DNA of 64,000 nt from Haloarchaeobius amylolyticus (GCF_026616195.1 NZ_JANHDH010000002.1:310001-374000); one strand, 5' to 3'; shown: positions 34,609 through 43,709, numbered from the stretch's first letter. Notes: generated by a model not told the origin, from the sequence alone. Translations and numbers: made by a program.

Positions 34609-36651
34609 CTACGCGACGGGCGCGGCGGGCGTGGCCGGCACGCCGGCCGGGACGGTGGCGCTGGCGTTCGCGGACTGGCCGCGGTCGGCCTCGTCGTCGT
34701 CAGCACCGTGGCCCGACCTGTCGGCGCAGGCGTTCCCGCCGGAGTCGCTCGCGCGCAGGTCGGCGTTCACGACCGAGTGCTCGAAGTAGACCCGGTCGAA
34801 CGCCGTCGTCTCGTACTTCCCGTAGAGTTCGAGGTCGCCGCCCTCGCCCGCCATGCGGCGGAAGGCGGCGTTCTCGAAGGTGACCTCGATGGTCCCGTCG
34901 GTGAGGGTGACCGACTCGGCGGCGAGGCGCTCGCTGCTGGCGCCGTCGACCACGTAGAAGCTATCCGGCACGGTCGCGGTCGTCCCGTTCGGTGCGTCGA
35001 TGGTCACCGTCGCCATCCCCTTCTCGACGGAGATGTCCCGGACCGCGGTGACGCTGTCGACCCGCCGGATGCGGTTCGTGTCCGCGGGCGAGACGGGCGT
35101 GTTGTTCCGGATGTAGTCGAGCAGGGCGGTCCCGTACAGCGTGTTCGTCGTGCTGACGCGGGTCGCGTTCGTCAGGACCGAGCCCTCCCAGCCGGCCATG
35201 TAGGAGTTGACCGTCACGGTGTAGGTCTCGTCCTCGTCGAGCGGTTCGCCGTTCACCCACGCCTCGCGGATGTACGGCTCCTCGCCCTCGTGGCCGACCC
35301 ACTCGTAGGTGACGCCGCTGACCTGGAGCTGGGCCTCCGAGCCGTAGCGCTGGCCGGTCTCGCTCTCCAGCGTGACGACCTGGCTGGCGAGCAGTTGCTT
35401 CAGTTCGGCGCCGGTCAACTCGACCGTCACGAGCGTGTTGCGGAACGGCAGGATGTTGTACACGTCCCCGACGGTGACGTTCCCGGGGCCGTAGACGCTG
35501 TTCGAGCGGATGCCGCCGGCGTTCGTGATGGCGACCTCGGCGCCGGTCTTGGCGCGGAAACTGTCGCCGATCATGTTGCCGAGGGCGGTCTCGTCGTGGT
35601 AGTTCGAGGCGAACCGGGCGTCGAGGGGGACGGTCGTCCGGCCCGCCACGTCTTCGAGGGTGTCCTCGCGCGCTTTCGAGATGATGTCCGCGACCGTCTC
35701 GTTGCGCGGGACGTCCTCGGTGACGTTCAGCAGGCGACCGTTCCAGGCCGTCACGTCGCCGTTCTCGACGGTGAGGTCGACCTCGCCGACGTGCTCGGCG
35801 CGGGCCTCGGCCTCGACGATGACGGCTCCTGCGGTCTCCTGGGGCGGGTACTCGACCTCGTCGTCACCGACCACGATGGCGTCGACGTTGTCGGTCTCGC
35901 GGGCCAGGGTCTTCGACTCGGGGATGCCGATGTGGGCGGCCGCAACGACCACGTCGACGCCGCGTTCCTCCTTCAGCATCGTGGCGTACTCGCTTGCGGT
36001 CTCGGAGTAGTTCCGGAGCTCGTAGCCCTTCTCGTCGAAGTCGACGGCGGTCTTGGACTTGATGGCCTCGTCGGCGAGCCCGACGATGCCGACCTTCACG
36101 CCGTCGCGCTCGACGACGGTGTAGGGTTCGGTGCCCGGGATGGGCTCACCGGTCTCCTGGTCGACGATGTTCGCCATCAGCCAGGGGAACTCGGACTCGT
36201 TCGAGAAGTTCTCGACCGCGCCGAAGCCGTAGTCGAGGTCGTGGTTCCCGATGACCTCGGCGTCGGGCTCGAGGACGTTCAGCGCGGCCACGGGCGTCCG
36301 CCACTGCGTCAGCGGCGAGAGCGCGTGGGGGCTGATCTGGTCACCACCGCCGACCACGACGGTCGGGTTGTCGTGGGCGGCCCGGCGCTCGTTGATGAGG
36401 TGGACCATCCGCGGGAACGTCTGGTTCTCGACGGCCGCGGTCTGGATGTCGTTGTAGGTCAGCAGCGTCAGCGTGGTCGAGCCGTTGGACTCGTTGTCGG
36501 GCGCCTCGGCCGCGAGCGAGGACCCGGTGGCGGGCGCGGTCGCACCGGCCCGTGTCTCGGGGGACGATACCGGTTCGCTCGCCGCCACCGGGCCGACAGC
36601 CCCGGCGGCGACGAGGAGCGTGACGAGCAGGACCGTGAGTAACCGTCGCAT
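34609..36651 (-). CDS. Secreted 5'-nucleotidase/UshA-like metallophosphatase with altered metal site
   Basis: Predicted 680 residues. A signal peptide spans about 1-24. The metallophosphatase domain (about 60-350) and the 5'-nucleotidase C-terminal domain (about 355-560, with NAGGIRSNSVYGPGNVTVGDVYNILPF) follow, then about 100 residues of unknown fold and a polar tail. Motifs seen: LTYNDIQ (67-70), GGGDQIS (D104), GNHDLD (N136, H137) and AAAHIG (H240). In bacterial UshA the first motif has D-x-H and the last GHxQ/H; here they are NDIQ and VGDDE (262-265), so at least two metal ligands are replaced. It may still bind one metal or have changed activity. It probably acts outside the cell, freeing phosphate or nucleosides. 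Confidence 0.85.
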   Translation of the reverse strand: MRRLLTVLLVTLLVAAGAVGPVAASEPVSSPETRAGATAPATGSSLAAEAPDNESNGSTTLTLLTYNDIQTAAVENQTFPRMVHLINERRAAHDNPTVVVGGGDQISPHALSPLTQWRTPVAALNVLEPDAEVIGNHDLDYGFGAVENFSNESEFPWLMANIVDQETGEPIPGTEPYTVVERDGVKVGIVGLADEAIKSKTAVDFDEKGYELRNYSETASEYATMLKEERGVDVVVAAAHIGIPESKTLARETDNVDAIVVGDDEVEYPPQETAGAVIVEAEARAEHVGEVDLTVENGDVTAWNGRLLNVTEDVPRNETVADIISKAREDTLEDVAGRTTVPLDARFASNYHDETALGNMIGDSFRAKTGAEVAITNAGGIRSNSVYGPGNVTVGDVYNILPFRNTLVTVELTGAELKQLLASQVVTLESETGQRYGSEAQLQVSGVTYEWVGHEGEEPYIREAWVNGEPLDEDETYTVTVNSYMAGWEGSVLTNATRVSTTNTLYGTALLDYIRNNTPVSPADTNRIRRVDSVTAVRDISVEKGMATVTIDAPNGTTATVPDSFYVVDGASSERLAAESVTLTDGTIEVTFENAAFRRMAGEGGDLELYGKYETTAFDRVYFEHSVVNADLRASDSGGNACADRSGHGADDDEADRGQSANASATVPAGVPATPAAPVA

Positions 36652-36655
36652 GCGC

Positions 36656-36675
36656 GGTTACCACTACCGATAACC
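36656..36675. promoter_or_regulatory. Inverted repeat at the nucleotidase transcription start
   Basis: GGTTA (36656-36660) and TAACC (36671-36675) form a 5-bp inverted repeat with 10 bp between. On the minus strand it lies between a TATA-like TTTTACATT (about 36680-36688) and the ATG at 36651, over the predicted transcription start. It could be an operator or a small RNA hairpin. The arms are short. Confidence 0.35.
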
Positions 36676-36865
36676 GGAATGTAAAAGTATGTATGACGAC
36701 ACGAGTGGGGAACAGTCCGGAATATAGAGTATATACTGTGGGCTGCTGCTGGCGTTCTCTGGGCACTGTCGGCGCAGTCACGCCGAAAAAAGTTAGAATT
36801 TTGAACTGTACTGGAATCGGTCGGTTCGGGACAGGGGCCTCGCGGGGCTCGACAGTACCCGCCGG

Positions 36866-37519
36866 TCAGTACCCGAGGTTCTCGCGGACCAGCACGACCG
36901 TCGTCCGGTCCTCCTCGGTCTCGTGCCGGTAGATGAGCTGCTTCGCGATGACCGAGCCCTGGCCGTAGGCCTCCTGAGCGCGGGCGTCCTCGAGCTTGTA
37001 GGCGAACTGCTCCAGCCGGTCGAGGGCGGCGTCGAGGTCCTCGGTGATCTTGTTCACGCCCGAGACGAGCACGAGGTTCCCGGCGGCGAAGGGGTACGCG
37101 CCGATGCGGCTCCCGGAGGCGTCGGCGGCGACGAGTTCGCCGGTCTGGGCGATGGCGTTGACGCTTCCGAGGAAGTAGTCGGCGGCCTGAGCCTCGCGGC
37201 GGAACTGCTGGCGCTCTTCGTCGTCGTCGATGGTCCAGACCTGCGAGTGGAGGTCCTCCCAGTCGTGGTCGCCCGATTCGAGCAGGTCCATGAAGCCGAT
37301 CTCCTCCAGTGTCGTGGAGTGACCGTTCATGACCGAGACGCCGTCGGGAATCCGGTCGGTGACGGCGTCGAGGGCGGCCGCGGCGTCGTCCACGACGACC
37401 ACGTCGAAGCCACGGTCTTCGAGGTTCGCGACCGTCGCCTCGACGGTCTCGTCGTCGGGGAGCTGGTCGTACGATTCGTCGGCGGAGACGTCGTCGAGGT
37501 ACTGCGATTTCTGTGACAT
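36866..37519 (-). CDS. LUD-domain protein (lactate utilisation LutC-like)
   Basis: Predicted 217 residues, a single LUD domain. Visible elements are the N-terminal LPDDETVEATVANLEDRGFDVVVVDDAAAALDAV, the loop NGHSTTLEEIG and SVNAIAQTGELVAADASGSR, which match the family (GxSxTxxxxG and DxxGTxV-like positions). In bacteria LutC works with iron-sulfur proteins LutA and LutB in lactate oxidation; neither gene is close, so the function here is uncertain. The start MSQKSQYL is set before the domain. The divergent phosphorylase gene shares a 249-bp region with two palindromes. Confidence 0.85.
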   Translation of the reverse strand: MSQKSQYLDDVSADESYDQLPDDETVEATVANLEDRGFDVVVVDDAAAALDAVTDRIPDGVSVMNGHSTTLEEIGFMDLLESGDHDWEDLHSQVWTIDDDEERQQFRREAQAADYFLGSVNAIAQTGELVAADASGSRIGAYPFAAGNLVLVSGVNKITEDLDAALDRLEQFAYKLEDARAQEAYGQGSVIAKQLIYRHETEEDRTTVVLVRENLGY

Positions 37520-37663
37520 GGGTGGTGGGGTAGGGATGTCTCTGGTGAGGGGGAATACGCGCGAGGGCGGCGGCCCGTGACGGACTGCGCCCCCTGGAAC
37601 TGTCCTCGTCATTACGCAGGGACGGCACCCCCATAAACGCTCGCGGACGCCGGGTTCACCAGG

Positions 37664-37723
37664 TGACATGGGTGTCAGCGGGGGGCATCCGTGTCTGCCC
37701 GTGCTCCTGACATGGGGTGTCAG
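37664..37723. promoter_or_regulatory. Pair of TGACA/TGTCA palindromes
   Basis: TGACA-tggg-TGTCA at 37664-37677 and CTGACA-tgggg-TGTCAG at 37707-37723 are near-identical inverted repeats, 44 bp apart. They lie 46-105 bp before the phosphorylase ATG (37769) and upstream of the divergent LUD gene (37519). The repetition and spacing suggest two operator sites for one dimeric regulator. Confidence 0.6.
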
Positions 37724-37768
37724 CGAGCGACCACGAAGGCCTTGAGCACGGCACGCCTCTCTACGACT

Positions 37769-39247
37769 ATGCGACTGACTGCCAAGGAGGTCGACATCGG
37801 GACGCGACACCCGACCGTCCTCCTCAACACGGCCGACGCCGAGGAACTCGCGGTGAACCCACTCGACCGCGTCCAGATGCAGTCGGCGGACCGGACCACC
37901 ATCGCCATCGTCGAGCTGATGGACGAGGTCGTCGCGCGGGGCGAACTCGGTGTCACGAAGGGCATCCGTCACGTCACCGGCGAGGTGGAGGTCAAACCGG
38001 CCCCCCGGCCACGGTCGGTCGAGTACATCCGGAAGAAGCTCGACGACATCGAGCTGGAACGACACGAACTGGTGGCCATCGTCCACGACATCGACGCGAA
38101 CCGCCTGAGCGACGTCGAACTCGGTGCCTACGTCACCGGCGTCTACACGAACGGGCTCTCGCTGTCGGAGACGACGTACCTGACCGAGTGCATGACCGAG
38201 GCCGGGAAGGTCGTGATGTGGGAGGACGACGTCGTCGCGGACAAGCACTCCATCGGCGGGGTCGCCGGCAACCGCGTCACGCCCATCGTGGTCGCCATCG
38301 TCGCCGCCTGCGGGCTCAAGATACCCAAGACCTCCTCGCGGGCGGTGACCTCGCCCGCCGGGACCGCGGACACGATGGAGGTGTTCTGCGAGGTGGAGTT
38401 CTCCCTGGAGGAGATGAAGGAGATCGTCGAGGAGACGAACGGCTGTTTCGTCTGGGGTGGGAGCGTCAACCTCTCGCCGGTCGACGACAAGATCATCCGT
38501 GCCGAGACGCCGCTGTCGCTCGACCCGCCGGGACAGCTCATCGCCTCCGTGCTCTCGAAGAAGAAGAGCGCCGGGTCGACCCACGTCGTGGTCGACCTCC
38601 CCTACGGCGAGGGGGCGAAGGTCCAGAGCCTCGTCGAGGCCCGCGAACTCGCCGAGGACTTCAAGCGCGTCGCCGAACACCTCGGGTTGACCGTCGAGTG
38701 CACCATCACCACGGGCGAACAGCCCATCGGCCGGGGGATCGGTCCCGTGCTCGAAGCCCGCGACGTCCTCGCGGTCCTGGAAGGCGGTGGGCCACAGGAA
38801 CTCAGGCTGAAGGCGCTCCGGCTCGCGGACATCCTGCTCGAATGCTGTGGCATCGACGAGGACGCGACCGCGGTGCTCGACTCCGGGCGGGCGCTCGAAC
38901 GGTTCCGCCGGATCGTCGCCGCCCAGGACGGCGACCCGGACGTGACGATGGCCGACCTCGAACCGGGGGCAGAGACCGCGGTCGTCGAGTCGGAACGCGA
39001 CGGTGTCGTCACGCACGTCAACAACCGCCTCGTGAGCGCCATCGCCCGCCGGGCCGGGGCTCCCCGCGACGCGGGGGCCGGCCTCTACCTGCACCGGCGC
39101 GAGGACGACGAGGTGAGCGTCGGCGACCCGCTGTTCACCATCTACGCCGAGCAGGCCGCGAAACTCGAGGACGCGCTCGAACTCGCCGAACGGACCGAGG
39201 CCATCCGGGTCCGGGGGCCAGAGGACGCGCTGGTCGAGCGACTCTGA
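37769..39247 (+). CDS. deoA: AMP phosphorylase/thymidine phosphorylase family enzyme
   Basis: Predicted 492 residues, close to archaeal AMP phosphorylases (about 503). The N-terminal domain (about 1-85) is of the archaeal type. The central region shows MTEAGKVVMWEDDVVADKHSIGGVAGNRVTP (conserved KHSxGG), then KTSSRAVTSPAGTADTMEV and the C-terminal LRLADILLECCG and ITTGEQPIG. It splits a nucleoside monophosphate, or a nucleoside, with phosphate to a base and ribose 1,5-bisphosphate or ribose 1-phosphate. In Thermococcus such an enzyme starts the pentose bisphosphate pathway; the substrate in haloarchaea is not settled from this sequence. Paired palindromes lie just upstream. Confidence 0.9.
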   Translation: MRLTAKEVDIGTRHPTVLLNTADAEELAVNPLDRVQMQSADRTTIAIVELMDEVVARGELGVTKGIRHVTGEVEVKPAPRPRSVEYIRKKLDDIELERHELVAIVHDIDANRLSDVELGAYVTGVYTNGLSLSETTYLTECMTEAGKVVMWEDDVVADKHSIGGVAGNRVTPIVVAIVAACGLKIPKTSSRAVTSPAGTADTMEVFCEVEFSLEEMKEIVEETNGCFVWGGSVNLSPVDDKIIRAETPLSLDPPGQLIASVLSKKKSAGSTHVVVDLPYGEGAKVQSLVEARELAEDFKRVAEHLGLTVECTITTGEQPIGRGIGPVLEARDVLAVLEGGGPQELRLKALRLADILLECCGIDEDATAVLDSGRALERFRRIVAAQDGDPDVTMADLEPGAETAVVESERDGVVTHVNNRLVSAIARRAGAPRDAGAGLYLHRREDDEVSVGDPLFTIYAEQAAKLEDALELAERTEAIRVRGPEDALVERL

Positions 39248-39319
39248 ACTGGCTCGCTCACTGCTCATCAGGCTGAGTACTCGTCCACGATTTACCCGCG
39301 AATCGCGTACTCTGGAGCG

Positions 39320-41077
39320 ATGACCAGCGCCGACGACCAGGGGGACCGCCGGACAGCAGTCTCCCGCCGGAGCCGCCGCCACGCCGCCAGTGCGACCACC
39401 GCGGCCGCCGCCTTCGCGGTTCTGGCACGGGCCGGGACGGCCGCGACGCCGGTCGCACCGGAGTCACCCGACGCCGAGCACGCCGCCGTGTTCGCGGTCG
39501 ACCGCGAGGCCGCCGCGGACGTGTTCCCGCAGTCGGTCGCCAGTGGTGGCCCGACGCCAAGCGGGGTGCTCTGCTGGACGCGCATCGCACCCGAGTTCGT
39601 GGTCCCGGCGACGCCCCTCGGCATCGAGGTCGCGGCCGACGACGCCTTCGCCGACGTGGTCTTCCGCGGGGTCGTCCCGGCCGCCGCCATCGGCCCCCAC
39701 GACGACCACTGCGTGACGGTCGACCTCGACGGCCGTCTCCCCGCGGACCGCCACCTGTTCTATCGGTTCGTCTACGACGGGGCGGCGAGCCGGGTCGGGC
39801 GGTGTCGGACGCTCCCCACCCCGGACGCCTCGCCCCCGGAACTCGCCCTCGGCGTGCTCTCGTGCAACAACTACCGGCAGGGCTACTTCGGGGCGCTGGC
39901 CCACGTCGCGGCCGAGGACCTCGACTACCTGCTCCACCTCGGCGACCTCATCTACGAGTACGCCGGCGAGAGCGCCCTGCCCGGCCGCGACATCGCGTTG
40001 CCCAGCGGCGAGGCCATCGCCTGGTCGCTCGCGGACTTCCGGCACCTCCACCGGACCTACCGGAGCGACCCCTTCATGCAGCGGGCGCTGGAGCGTCACA
40101 CCCTCCTGCACGTCTGGGACGACCACGAGATCGTCAACGACCGCTGGTGGGACCCCGAGACAGACGCCCCGGCGACCGACGACCACCCGATGGGCGACGA
40201 CCCGGAGTTCATGCGCGAACTCTACGTCGCGGGCCTCGCGGCGATGACGGAGTACGTCCCCTCTCGCGTCCGGTACCCGGCTGGAGCGCCGGACCCGACC
40301 CGGATCCGCGACGAGGTGCGCCTCTACCGGTCGCTCCGGTTCGGCGACCTCGCCGACCTGTTCCTGACCGACGAGCGCCTGTACCGGTCGCCGCCCCCGG
40401 CGGTCGCGGCGGCCGCGCCCGGACAGGACCCCTGGGCTGCGGGCACGCCCGGCGACCCGACCCGGACGATGCTTGGCGGCGAGCAGCGCCGGTGGCTGGT
40501 CGACGGGGTCACCCGGTCCGACGCGACGTGGAAGCTATGGGGGAACGAGGTGGTGCTCTCGCCGCTGTCGTTCGGGAAGTCCGGCACCGGGAGACGCAAC
40601 CCCGACGCCTGGGACGGCTTCGGGTTCGAACGCCGGTACCTGCTCCGGTCGTTCCGGGCGGCCGACGTGACGAACCTCGTGGTCCTGACCGGCGACATGC
40701 ACTCCTACCTCGCGGGCCACCTCCTCGGTTCCTACGACGGGGTCGACTCGGCGTCGGACCTGCCGGCACCAGGGAAGCGCGTCGGCGTCGAGTTCATGAC
40801 GCCCGCGGTGTCGAGCGACAACCTCGCCGCGCTGGGGGCGGTCCCGGCGACCGCGGGCGAGCGCGTGGTCGACCACCTGGTCCGGGCCCAGAACCCCCAC
40901 GTCGCGTGGTTCAACAGCAGTCGCTGGGGGTACACGACGCTGCGGCTCACCAGGGAGGAGTGCGTCTGGACGGCCTGGGGCGTGGACAGGACGGAGAATA
41001 CGGCGGCCGCGAGGAGGCGGCTCCTGCGGCGGTTCCGGGTGCCCGCAGGACGGGCCGAGTTACAGCGACTCGCGTGA
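39320..41077 (+). CDS. PhoD-type alkaline phosphatase/phosphodiesterase
   Basis: Predicted 585 residues. An Arg-rich N-terminus (SRRSRRHAASATT) followed by a hydrophobic stretch suggests Tat export. The PhoD N-terminal strand domain is at about 55-165 (VFPQSVASGGPTPSGVLCWTRI) and the metallophosphatase domain at 170-560. Motifs visible include VLSCNNYRQGYFGALAHVA, HLGDLIYEYAG, LLHVWDDHEIVND and VVLTGDMHSYLAG. The enzyme releases phosphate from phosphoesters outside the cell, probably in phosphate scavenging. It follows the phosphorylase gene by 72 bp in the same direction, and with the nucleotidase homologue this is a phosphate/nucleotide salvage neighbourhood. Confidence 0.92.
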   Translation: MTSADDQGDRRTAVSRRSRRHAASATTAAAAFAVLARAGTAATPVAPESPDAEHAAVFAVDREAAADVFPQSVASGGPTPSGVLCWTRIAPEFVVPATPLGIEVAADDAFADVVFRGVVPAAAIGPHDDHCVTVDLDGRLPADRHLFYRFVYDGAASRVGRCRTLPTPDASPPELALGVLSCNNYRQGYFGALAHVAAEDLDYLLHLGDLIYEYAGESALPGRDIALPSGEAIAWSLADFRHLHRTYRSDPFMQRALERHTLLHVWDDHEIVNDRWWDPETDAPATDDHPMGDDPEFMRELYVAGLAAMTEYVPSRVRYPAGAPDPTRIRDEVRLYRSLRFGDLADLFLTDERLYRSPPPAVAAAAPGQDPWAAGTPGDPTRTMLGGEQRRWLVDGVTRSDATWKLWGNEVVLSPLSFGKSGTGRRNPDAWDGFGFERRYLLRSFRAADVTNLVVLTGDMHSYLAGHLLGSYDGVDSASDLPAPGKRVGVEFMTPAVSSDNLAALGAVPATAGERVVDHLVRAQNPHVAWFNSSRWGYTTLRLTREECVWTAWGVDRTENTAAARRRLLRRFRVPAGRAELQRLA

Positions 41078-41095
41078 CCGGACCGCTCGCGGGGT

Positions 41096-41431
41096 TCAGT
41101 CGCTCGCGTGTTCCTCGACGAACGCGACGACCTCGTCGGTCGGGACGAAGCCGTCTGCCAGTCGTGCGACCGGTTCGCCGTCGCGGAACAGGATGAGCGT
41201 CGGGACGCTCCGGATGTCGAACTCGTCCATCAGCGAGATGTCGTCGCCGGGGTTGACCATGGCGACGGTCGCGTCGGTGACCCGGGCGACGTTGCCGAGT
41301 ATCGGTTCCATGGACTGGCACTTGCCACAGCCCTTCGTGTAGAACTCGACGAGGACGAGGGGTTCGGTGGCGACGAGGTCGTCCAGTTCGGCACCGCCTG
41401 TCAGGCGATGGGGGCGCTGGTGCTGGCTCAT
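41096..41431 (-). CDS. Thioredoxin
   Basis: Predicted 111 residues with a thioredoxin fold. The active site is CGKC (C35-C38) in LVEFYTKGCGKCQSME; the conserved cis-Pro is in SVPTLILF. The classical WCGPC is changed to GCGKC, which probably raises the redox potential or alters specificity; such variants are common among the many haloarchaeal thioredoxins. It has no signal peptide, so it is cytosolic. It is convergent with the PhoD gene and followed at some distance by a Ca/Na exchanger gene in the same orientation. Confidence 0.9.
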   Translation of the reverse strand: MSQHQRPHRLTGGAELDDLVATEPLVLVEFYTKGCGKCQSMEPILGNVARVTDATVAMVNPGDDISLMDEFDIRSVPTLILFRDGEPVARLADGFVPTDEVVAFVEEHASD

Positions 41432-41535
41432 GGGGGGTGCTACGGCGGCCGCCGTTTTAGGGGTGCGGCTGGATGGCGCAGGCCGCGCCAGACTGGCGAG
41501 TGTTCGCACGCGACGCTGCCGCGGGAGAACGACAC

Positions 41536-42519
41536 TCACCCCGCGAGGAACCCGACCACCCAGTTCACGAACCCGACGACGACGAGCAGTGCGCCCTCCC
41601 ACCGGGCGAGTTCCTCCTCGGTCCCCAGCAGCACCACGACCAGCAGGCAGAGCACGAGCAGGGCGATGCTGCTCGGGTACGCGGCCGGCCCCACGTTCAG
41701 GGGTGTGATGAGGCTCGCCAGCCCGAGCACGCCGAGCAGGTTGAACACCGAACTCCCGATGAGGTTCCCGGCGGAGAGGCCCGCACTCCCCCGGCGAGCC
41801 GCGATGAGCGAGGTCGCGAACTCGGGCGCGGAGGTGCCGGCCGCGACGACGGTCGCACCGATGACCCACTCGGAGATGCCCGCGGCCTGGGCGATGCCGA
41901 CCGCGCCCTCGACCAGCAGGTGCCCGCCGACGACGACCACGGCCAGTCCCACGAGCAGTTTCGGCACGTCGAGCAGCTCGAACCCGCTGACCTCGGCGAG
42001 GTCGACCGGTTCGTCGCCGTCGTCGTCCCCCGCCCCGACGAGGGTCTCCGGCATCGGCTCCCGCGAGCTCAGCGTCGCCAGCAGCGACAGGTACGCGAAC
42101 AGGGCGACGAAGAGGACGCTCCCCTCCAGCCGGTCGAGCTGGCCGTCGACGAGGAAGGCGGTCGTCAGCACGACCGCGACGAGGAGGGCCGTCCCGTCGC
42201 GCTGGACGAGGTCGTACGAGACCGGGAGCGCGCCGGCCAGCGCGACACCGCCGAGGACGAACCCGAGGTTGAACACGTTCGAGCCGATGACGTTCCCGAC
42301 CGAGACCGCGGCCTTCCCGGTGAGCGCGGCGTCGATCGTCACGACGAACTCCGGGGCCGAGGTGCCGAAGGCGACGACGGTGAGCCCGATGACCAGCGTC
42401 GGGATGCCGAGCCGCCAGGCGATGCGGACCGCGGACTCGACGAGGACGACCGCGCCGAACCAGAGGCCGGCGGCGCCCAGCACGACGAACAGGAGGTCGG
42501 TGAGGGTGGCGGTGACCAT
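41536..42519 (-). CDS. Sodium/calcium exchanger family protein (CaCA, YrbG type)
   Basis: Predicted 327 residues with about ten hydrophobic helices in two inverted halves. Each half contains the alpha-repeat signature GTSAPEF: VVAFGTSAPEFVVTIDAALTG and VVAAGTSAPEFATSLIAARRG, followed by GNVIGSNVFNLG and GNLIGSSVFNLL, whose acidic and Asn residues bind Ca/Na. A hydrophilic acidic loop separates the halves (about 150-170). It exchanges cations across the membrane, important in a high-salt cell. The ATG at 42519 is preferred because it starts the first helix region, although an in-frame start 21 bp earlier is possible. Confidence 0.92.
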   Translation of the reverse strand: MVTATLTDLLFVVLGAAGLWFGAVVLVESAVRIAWRLGIPTLVIGLTVVAFGTSAPEFVVTIDAALTGKAAVSVGNVIGSNVFNLGFVLGGVALAGALPVSYDLVQRDGTALLVAVVLTTAFLVDGQLDRLEGSVLFVALFAYLSLLATLSSREPMPETLVGAGDDDGDEPVDLAEVSGFELLDVPKLLVGLAVVVVGGHLLVEGAVGIAQAAGISEWVIGATVVAAGTSAPEFATSLIAARRGSAGLSAGNLIGSSVFNLLGVLGLASLITPLNVGPAAYPSSIALLVLCLLVVVLLGTEEELARWEGALLVVVGFVNWVVGFLAG

Positions 42520-42588
42520 TGCCTGTCTGTCCTCACTCACGTCGGTGGGTTAACGCTTCTCGTCGGGGCAGGACAGGAACCGCTGGCG

Positions 42589-43599
42589 TCAGCGATACCG
42601 CCGGACCGCCGCCTCGACGTCGTCCCAGGCGTCGGCGGCGGCCGGGACCACGTCCGCGAGCGAGAGGAAGCCGTGGCACATGCCGGGGTAGTGCAGGTCG
42701 GCGACGGGCACCCCGGCGTCGGCCAGTGCTGCGGCGTAGGCCCGCCCCTCGTCCCGGAGTGGGTCGACCCCGCCCGTGACGACGACTGCGGGCGGCAGAT
42801 TCCGGTAGCTGCCGCGCTCCAGCGGCGAGAGGTCCGGCGGCCCGCCGCTGGCGGCTGCGCCCCGTGTCACCGCCGCGCCCTCGCCTCCGGCGGCGACGTG
42901 CGCCGCAGCCTGGGTCGCCGTCACCTCGTCGTCGCCCTGGTACAGCGCCCAGAACCAGACGAGGTCGCGCCGGGTCAGCAGCGGGCCGTCGGCGTGTTCG
43001 ACGTGCGATCTCCGGTCGCAACGTGGGTCGAGCATCGGGTAGAAGAGCAGCTGGCAGGTGAGGCTGGTGCGGCCTCCCGCCGGGGCTGGTTCGTCGCGCA
43101 GGCGGCGGGCGACGGTCGCGGCCAGGTTCGCGCCGGCGCTGGAGCCGGCGACGCCGACCCGGTCCGGGTCGATGCCGAATTCGTCGCTCCCGGCGAGGAC
43201 GAGGCGGGTCAGGGCCTCGACGTCGGCCAGCCCCGCGGGGAACGGGTGTTCGGGCGCGAGCCGGTAATCGACGCTCACGACGACGCTGTCCGTCCCGGTC
43301 GCGAGCCGTGCCGCGAGGTCGTCGGCGGAGTCGAGGGTGCCGAGGACGAAGCCGCCGCCGTGGGCGAAGACGAGCCCCGGGGCGGGTGCCTCGACGCCGG
43401 GCGGGCGGTAGACCCGGACCGCGACGTCGCGGCTGCCGAGCGGGACGGTCACGTCCTCGGTCTCCACCGCCGGGGCGCTCGCGCCGCCGAACGTCTCGTC
43501 CTCGACGCGCCGGGCGTCTTCGACGCCGAGTTCGTGCCACTCCGGCAGGTCGGTCAGGTCGTCGAGGACGGTCGCGAGGGTCGGGTCGAGTGCGGCCAC
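42589..43599 (-). CDS. Alpha/beta hydrolase, hormone-sensitive lipase family esterase
   Basis: Predicted 336 residues. The oxyanion motif HGGGFVLG and the nucleophile G-S-S-A-G (GVAGSSAGANLA) are characteristic of the HSL family. The acid is in VTGGVDPLRDEG and the catalytic His in YPGMCHGFLS. A loop of about 20 Gly/Ala residues between the nucleophile half and the acid (around VAAGGEGAAVTRG) is an expansion compared with typical members. It hydrolyses short-chain carboxyl esters or amides; the natural substrate is unknown. There is no signal peptide. Confidence 0.92.
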   Translation of the reverse strand: MAALDPTLATVLDDLTDLPEWHELGVEDARRVEDETFGGASAPAVETEDVTVPLGSRDVAVRVYRPPGVEAPAPGLVFAHGGGFVLGTLDSADDLAARLATGTDSVVVSVDYRLAPEHPFPAGLADVEALTRLVLAGSDEFGIDPDRVGVAGSSAGANLAATVARRLRDEPAPAGGRTSLTCQLLFYPMLDPRCDRRSHVEHADGPLLTRRDLVWFWALYQGDDEVTATQAAAHVAAGGEGAAVTRGAAASGGPPDLSPLERGSYRNLPPAVVVTGGVDPLRDEGRAYAAALADAGVPVADLHYPGMCHGFLSLADVVPAAADAWDDVEAAVRRYR

Positions 43600-43709
43600 T
43601 GTCTGGCGGACAGAGGGACGGCGGTGGCTTGAAATCTGCTGTTCTCGCGTTCTCAGCGCGTGAGAACTAGCTGACAGGTAGTCGGGGGTCGGGAGCGTAT
43701 CTCCAGACG

